The position numbers were made by a program, and so were the translations under genes. Positions 23,432 to 25,894 of a DNA stretch of 25,894 bases are shown one piece after another. The notes beneath the pieces are model-generated. The model was not told the DNA's origin. It was given only the letters and a program-made list of their open reading frames with translations, and did no database searches. The stretch is from Pseudomonadota bacterium. GTDB taxonomy: Bacteria > Pseudomonadota > Gammaproteobacteria > Steroidobacterales > Steroidobacteraceae. Positions within the stretch are counted from its first letter, which is position 1. Each line of letters opens with the position of its first letter. The stretch is taken from assembly GCA_023423065.1 (NCBI GenBank), contig JAFAGC010000001.1, positions 1 to 25,894 of the forward strand, read 5' to 3'.

Positions 23432-23827
23432 GTGAACGACACCAGCTCCCATCTCAAGGGTTTGAAGGTCCTCGTCATCGACGACAGCAAGACCATCCGC
23501 AAGACGGCGGAGACGCTGCTGGCGAAGGAAGGCTGCGAGGTCTACACGGCGGTAGATGGATTCGACGCGCTCGCGAAGGTGGCGGACTACACGCCGGACA
23601 TCGTGTTCGTCGACATCATGATGCCGCGCCTCGACGGCTATCAGACCTGTTCGTTGATCAAACACAACAAAGTGTTCAAATCGATTCCGGTGATCATGCT
23701 GTCTTCGAAAGACGGGCTGTTCGACCGTGCGCGGGGGCGCATCGTGGGATCGGAGTTCTATCTCACGAAGCCGTTCACCAAGGACGAGTTGCTGTCCGCC
23801 ATCGAAACGCACGTCGGCGCGAGGTGA
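23432..23827 (+). CDS. pilG: Twitching response regulator PilG
   Basis: GTG 23432 follows AGGAGAGG (23417-23424) by 7 nt and gives 131 aa; the in-frame ATG at 23411 precedes the ribosome site. It is a single receiver domain with the acidic pair Asp17/Asp18, phosphoacceptor Asp61 (FVDIMMP), MLSSK and a TKPF lysine. In the Pil-Chp pathway PilG is phosphorylated by ChpA and promotes pilus extension. It heads pilG-pilH-pilI-pilJ. Confidence 0.95.
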   Translation: MNDTSSHLKGLKVLVIDDSKTIRKTAETLLAKEGCEVYTAVDGFDALAKVADYTPDIVFVDIMMPRLDGYQTCSLIKHNKVFKSIPVIMLSSKDGLFDRARGRIVGSEFYLTKPFTKDELLSAIETHVGAR

Positions 23828-23829
23828 GT

Positions 23830-24195
23830 ATGGCTCTCATTTTGATCGTGGATGATTCCCCGACCGAAGTGCACGTCATGAAGAAGGCGCTGGAGAAATC
23901 CGGCTATCAGACGGCCACCGCCGGCGATGGCGCCGAAGGTGTCCGCATGGCGCGCGAGATGACCCCCGATCTCATATTCATGGACGTCGTGATGCCGGGC
24001 ATCAACGGCTACCAGGCGACGCGCACGCTCGCGAACGATCCGAAGACGCGGACCATTCCCATCATCATGGTGACCTCGAAGGGCCAGGAGACGGACAAGA
24101 TCTGGGGCCTGCGCCAGGGCGCGGTCGATTACATGGTCAAGCCCGTGTCTCCCGATCAGCTCGTGGCGAAGGCGCAAGCCACGCTCGCGGCCTGA
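23830..24195 (+). CDS. pilH: Twitching response regulator PilH
   Basis: The 121-aa receiver domain starts at ATG 23830 with GAGG 5 nt upstream; a GTG at 23824 is an alternative. It shows Asp8/Asp9, phosphoacceptor Asp52 (FMDVVMPG), MVTSK and VKPVSPDQL. Asp52 matches the numbering of P. aeruginosa PilH. PilH counteracts PilG and favours retraction control through PilT/PilU, which are encoded on the other side of the window. Confidence 0.95.
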   Translation: MALILIVDDSPTEVHVMKKALEKSGYQTATAGDGAEGVRMAREMTPDLIFMDVVMPGINGYQATRTLANDPKTRTIPIIMVTSKGQETDKIWGLRQGAVDYMVKPVSPDQLVAKAQATLAA

Positions 24196-24223
24196 GCGGC
24201 ACCGGGGAAGAACAAGCAAGACC

Positions 24224-24787
24224 ATGACTGAACTGGCTTCGCTCAAATCACTGCGAGACCGACCCTTCGAGCTGCTCGCCGAGCTCGAGCGTCGCGGGCG
24301 CGCGGTCACCGCCGCCGCGGCCTCGGAGAACCCGGGCGCGCGCGAGTGGGTGGGCGTCGCGTTCCGCATGGCGGGAGAGCTTTATCTCGTGGCACGCGAG
24401 GAAACGCGCGAAGTGCTCGCCGTGCCGGCGGGTCTCACGCGTGTGCCGGGCGCCAAGAGCTGGGTGAAGGGCATCGCGAACGTACGCGGCCAGCTCCTGC
24501 CCATCCTCGACCTGCGCCAGTACCTCGGCTCGGGCGTCACGCCCAACAGCCGCAACGTGCGCGTCATTGTCGTCAACCACCGGGAAGTGCCCGCGGGACT
24601 GGTGGTCGACGAAGTGCTCGGCTTCCGCCGCTTCTCCGAATCCGAATTCTCGGGCGACGCTCCGCCGACGGTGGTGCGCTGCGAACGTTATCTCGCGGGC
24701 GCGTTCCGCCGCGGCCCCGAACAGTGGCCGGTGCTGAGCCTGCGCCAGCTCGTCGAGAGTCCCTCCTTCCAGGAGGCAGCGGCATGA
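24224..24787 (+). CDS. pilI: CheW-like adaptor PilI
   Basis: The 187-aa protein has a CheW domain from about residue 45: VGVAFRMAGELYLV, VPGAKSWVKGIANVRGQLLPILDLRQYLG, VIVVNHREVPAGLVVDEVLGFRRF and a C-terminal LSLRQLVES. It couples the receptor PilJ to the kinase ChpA. A helical N-terminal extension of ~40 residues is usual in PilI. Its stop overlaps the pilJ start by ATGA. Confidence 0.94.
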   Translation: MTELASLKSLRDRPFELLAELERRGRAVTAAAASENPGAREWVGVAFRMAGELYLVAREETREVLAVPAGLTRVPGAKSWVKGIANVRGQLLPILDLRQYLGSGVTPNSRNVRVIVVNHREVPAGLVVDEVLGFRRFSESEFSGDAPPTVVRCERYLAGAFRRGPEQWPVLSLRQLVESPSFQEAAA

Positions 24788-25894
24788 GTATCGACGCCGG
24801 CGGCGCACGTTCTCTCAAGTCGCTCACGAGCCTGATCACCGCGACGCTGGTGTGCATCCTGCTCGCGGTGCTCGCAGGTGTGGCCGCCTATCTGGTCGGC
24901 CTCCAGGTCGTTTACGCCGTCGCGGCCGCGTTCGCGCTCGCGGCGCTGATTCCGATCGCGCTGATGTTCAAGCGCGTGCGCGTCATCGAAACCGACTTCG
25001 CGCATCGCGAGGCGCTGTCGCTCGCGCAGCGCAAGGAAACCGAACGCAACCAGCAGGCCATCCTGCGCCTGCTCGACGAACTCGCGCCGCTCGCGGACGG
25101 TGACCTCACCGTGCAGGCGACGGTGACCGAAGACATCACCGGTACGATCGCGGACTCGATCAACTACGCCATCGGCGTGCTGCGCGACCTGGTGAGTACC
25201 ATCAACCAGTCGGCGATCCAGCTCGACGGCGCCACCCGGCAGACGCAGGCGCTGTCCGCGCACCTGGCGAAGGCCTCGAGCGCGCAGTCCAAGCAGATCG
25301 CGGGTGCGACCGAATCGGCCTCCAACATGGCGAGCAGCACCGAGGCGATCTCGGGCAATTCCGAGCGCGCCTCGGACGTCGCGCGCCACTCGGTCGACGT
25401 CGCGCACAAGGGCGGCGAGGCCGTGCGCCGCACCATCGACGGCATGAACACGATCCGCGAGACCATCCAGGAGACCAGCAAGCGCATCAAGCGCCTGGGC
25501 GAGTCCTCGCAGGAAATCGGCAACATCGTCGAACTCATCAACGACATCGCCGAGCAGACGAACATCCTCGCGTTGAATGCGTCGATCCAGGCCTCGATGG
25601 CCGGAGACGCGGGCCGCGGCTTCGCCGTGGTCGCCGACGAGGTGCAGCGCCTCGCCGAACGCGCGGCGGCCGCCACTCGCCAGATCGAAACACTCGTGCG
25701 CGCGATCCAGGCGGACACGAACGAAGCCGTGGTCTCGATGGAGCGCAGCACCACGGACGTGGTGGGGGGCGCGCTGCTCGCCGAGAACGCGGGCGCGGCG
25801 CTGGAAGAAATCGAGCAGGTCTCCAACCAGATCGCGAGCCTCGTGCAGAACATCTTCGCGAGCTCGCGCCAGCAGGTGACCGAAGCGCAGAAGA
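24784..25894 (+). CDS. pilJ: Pilus chemoreceptor PilJ, short sensor form (partial, 3' end beyond window)
   Basis: 370 codons are visible and the frame is open to the window end. Two hydrophobic helices lie almost back to back (about 17-38 and 42-62), with only a few residues between them. A HAMP-type region follows (about 90-140: RLLDELAPLADGDLTVQATV, then a PilJ-type SINYAI). The methyl-accepting signalling hairpin has its tip at about 255-285, including EQTNILALNASIQASMAGDAG, a PilJ signature. Known PilJ proteins (~680 aa) carry a large periplasmic PilJ domain between the two helices; here it is missing. Signalling to PilI and ChpA should be intact, so the input is probably cytoplasmic or membrane-based. 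Confidence 0.92.
   Translation, partial: MSIDAGGARSLKSLTSLITATLVCILLAVLAGVAAYLVGLQVVYAVAAAFALAALIPIALMFKRVRVIETDFAHREALSLAQRKETERNQQAILRLLDELAPLADGDLTVQATVTEDITGTIADSINYAIGVLRDLVSTINQSAIQLDGATRQTQALSAHLAKASSAQSKQIAGATESASNMASSTEAISGNSERASDVARHSVDVAHKGGEAVRRTIDGMNTIRETIQETSKRIKRLGESSQEIGNIVELINDIAEQTNILALNASIQASMAGDAGRGFAVVADEVQRLAERAAAATRQIETLVRAIQADTNEAVVSMERSTTDVVGGALLAENAGAALEEIEQVSNQIASLVQNIFASSRQQVTEAQK

Overview
The window reads as chromosomal DNA of a high-GC gammaproteobacterium. The protein families and gene order suggest the Xanthomonadales/Nevskiales/Steroidobacter neighbourhood, but that placement is inference. Codon use is evenly GC-rich. Many long antisense reading frames are shadows of real genes.

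Left part (1-8110). A palindromic REP/MITE-like repeat overlaps the stop codon of an orphan ParA-type ATPase (minus strand). A 36-codon small gene with a Shine-Dalgarno site follows. Next is a tightly packed plus-strand run: htpG (Hsp90), a four-helix membrane protein, a membrane-anchored TPR protein and a classical AAA ATPase, joined by overlaps or a 4-nt gap. A second run encodes an FKBP prolyl isomerase lipoprotein, an exported amidohydrolase and an alpha/beta hydrolase, joined by TGATG overlaps. It ends at a hairpin shared with the convergent HU-like gene.

Middle (8165-14377). The minus strand carries an HU-like protein and proC-yggT downstream of yggS. Divergent from yggS is a type IV pilus retraction ATPase array with three members: pilT, pilU and a third PilU-like paralogue.

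Accessory segment (14378-17860). A second copy of the REP-like palindrome starts directly after the third ATPase. Then come a good sigma70-type promoter, a small leader-like ORF with strong hairpins, a tRNA-like RNA gene (GAG anticodon, short variable loop, bulged acceptor, encoded CCA), a 379-nt GC-rich leader, a soluble slipin/SPFH protein and the RNA ligase RtcB, closed by a textbook terminator. This looks like the SPFH/Band-7-RtcB RNA-repair type with a cognate tRNA-like RNA. I recall it being predicted by comparative genomics (Burroughs and Aravind, NAR 2016); I know of no experimental work on it. It is the most interesting part of the window.

Right part (17861-25894). The minus strand carries gshB, a TonB-like gene, yqgE, ruvX, pyrB, a PyrK-like iron-sulfur flavoprotein and a small exported protein. 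Divergent from gshB is the Pil-Chp chemosensory operon pilG-pilH-pilI-pilJ; pilJ runs off the window. From memory, Pseudomonas aeruginosa has the same backbone (yggT-proC-yggS-pilT-pilU ... pyrB-ruvX-yqgE-tonB-gshB-pilGHIJ). Against that backbone, the third PilU, the RNA-repair cassette and PyrK are additions at one junction, and pyrR and the pyrC-like gene are absent. The PilJ here also lacks the usual large periplasmic sensor.
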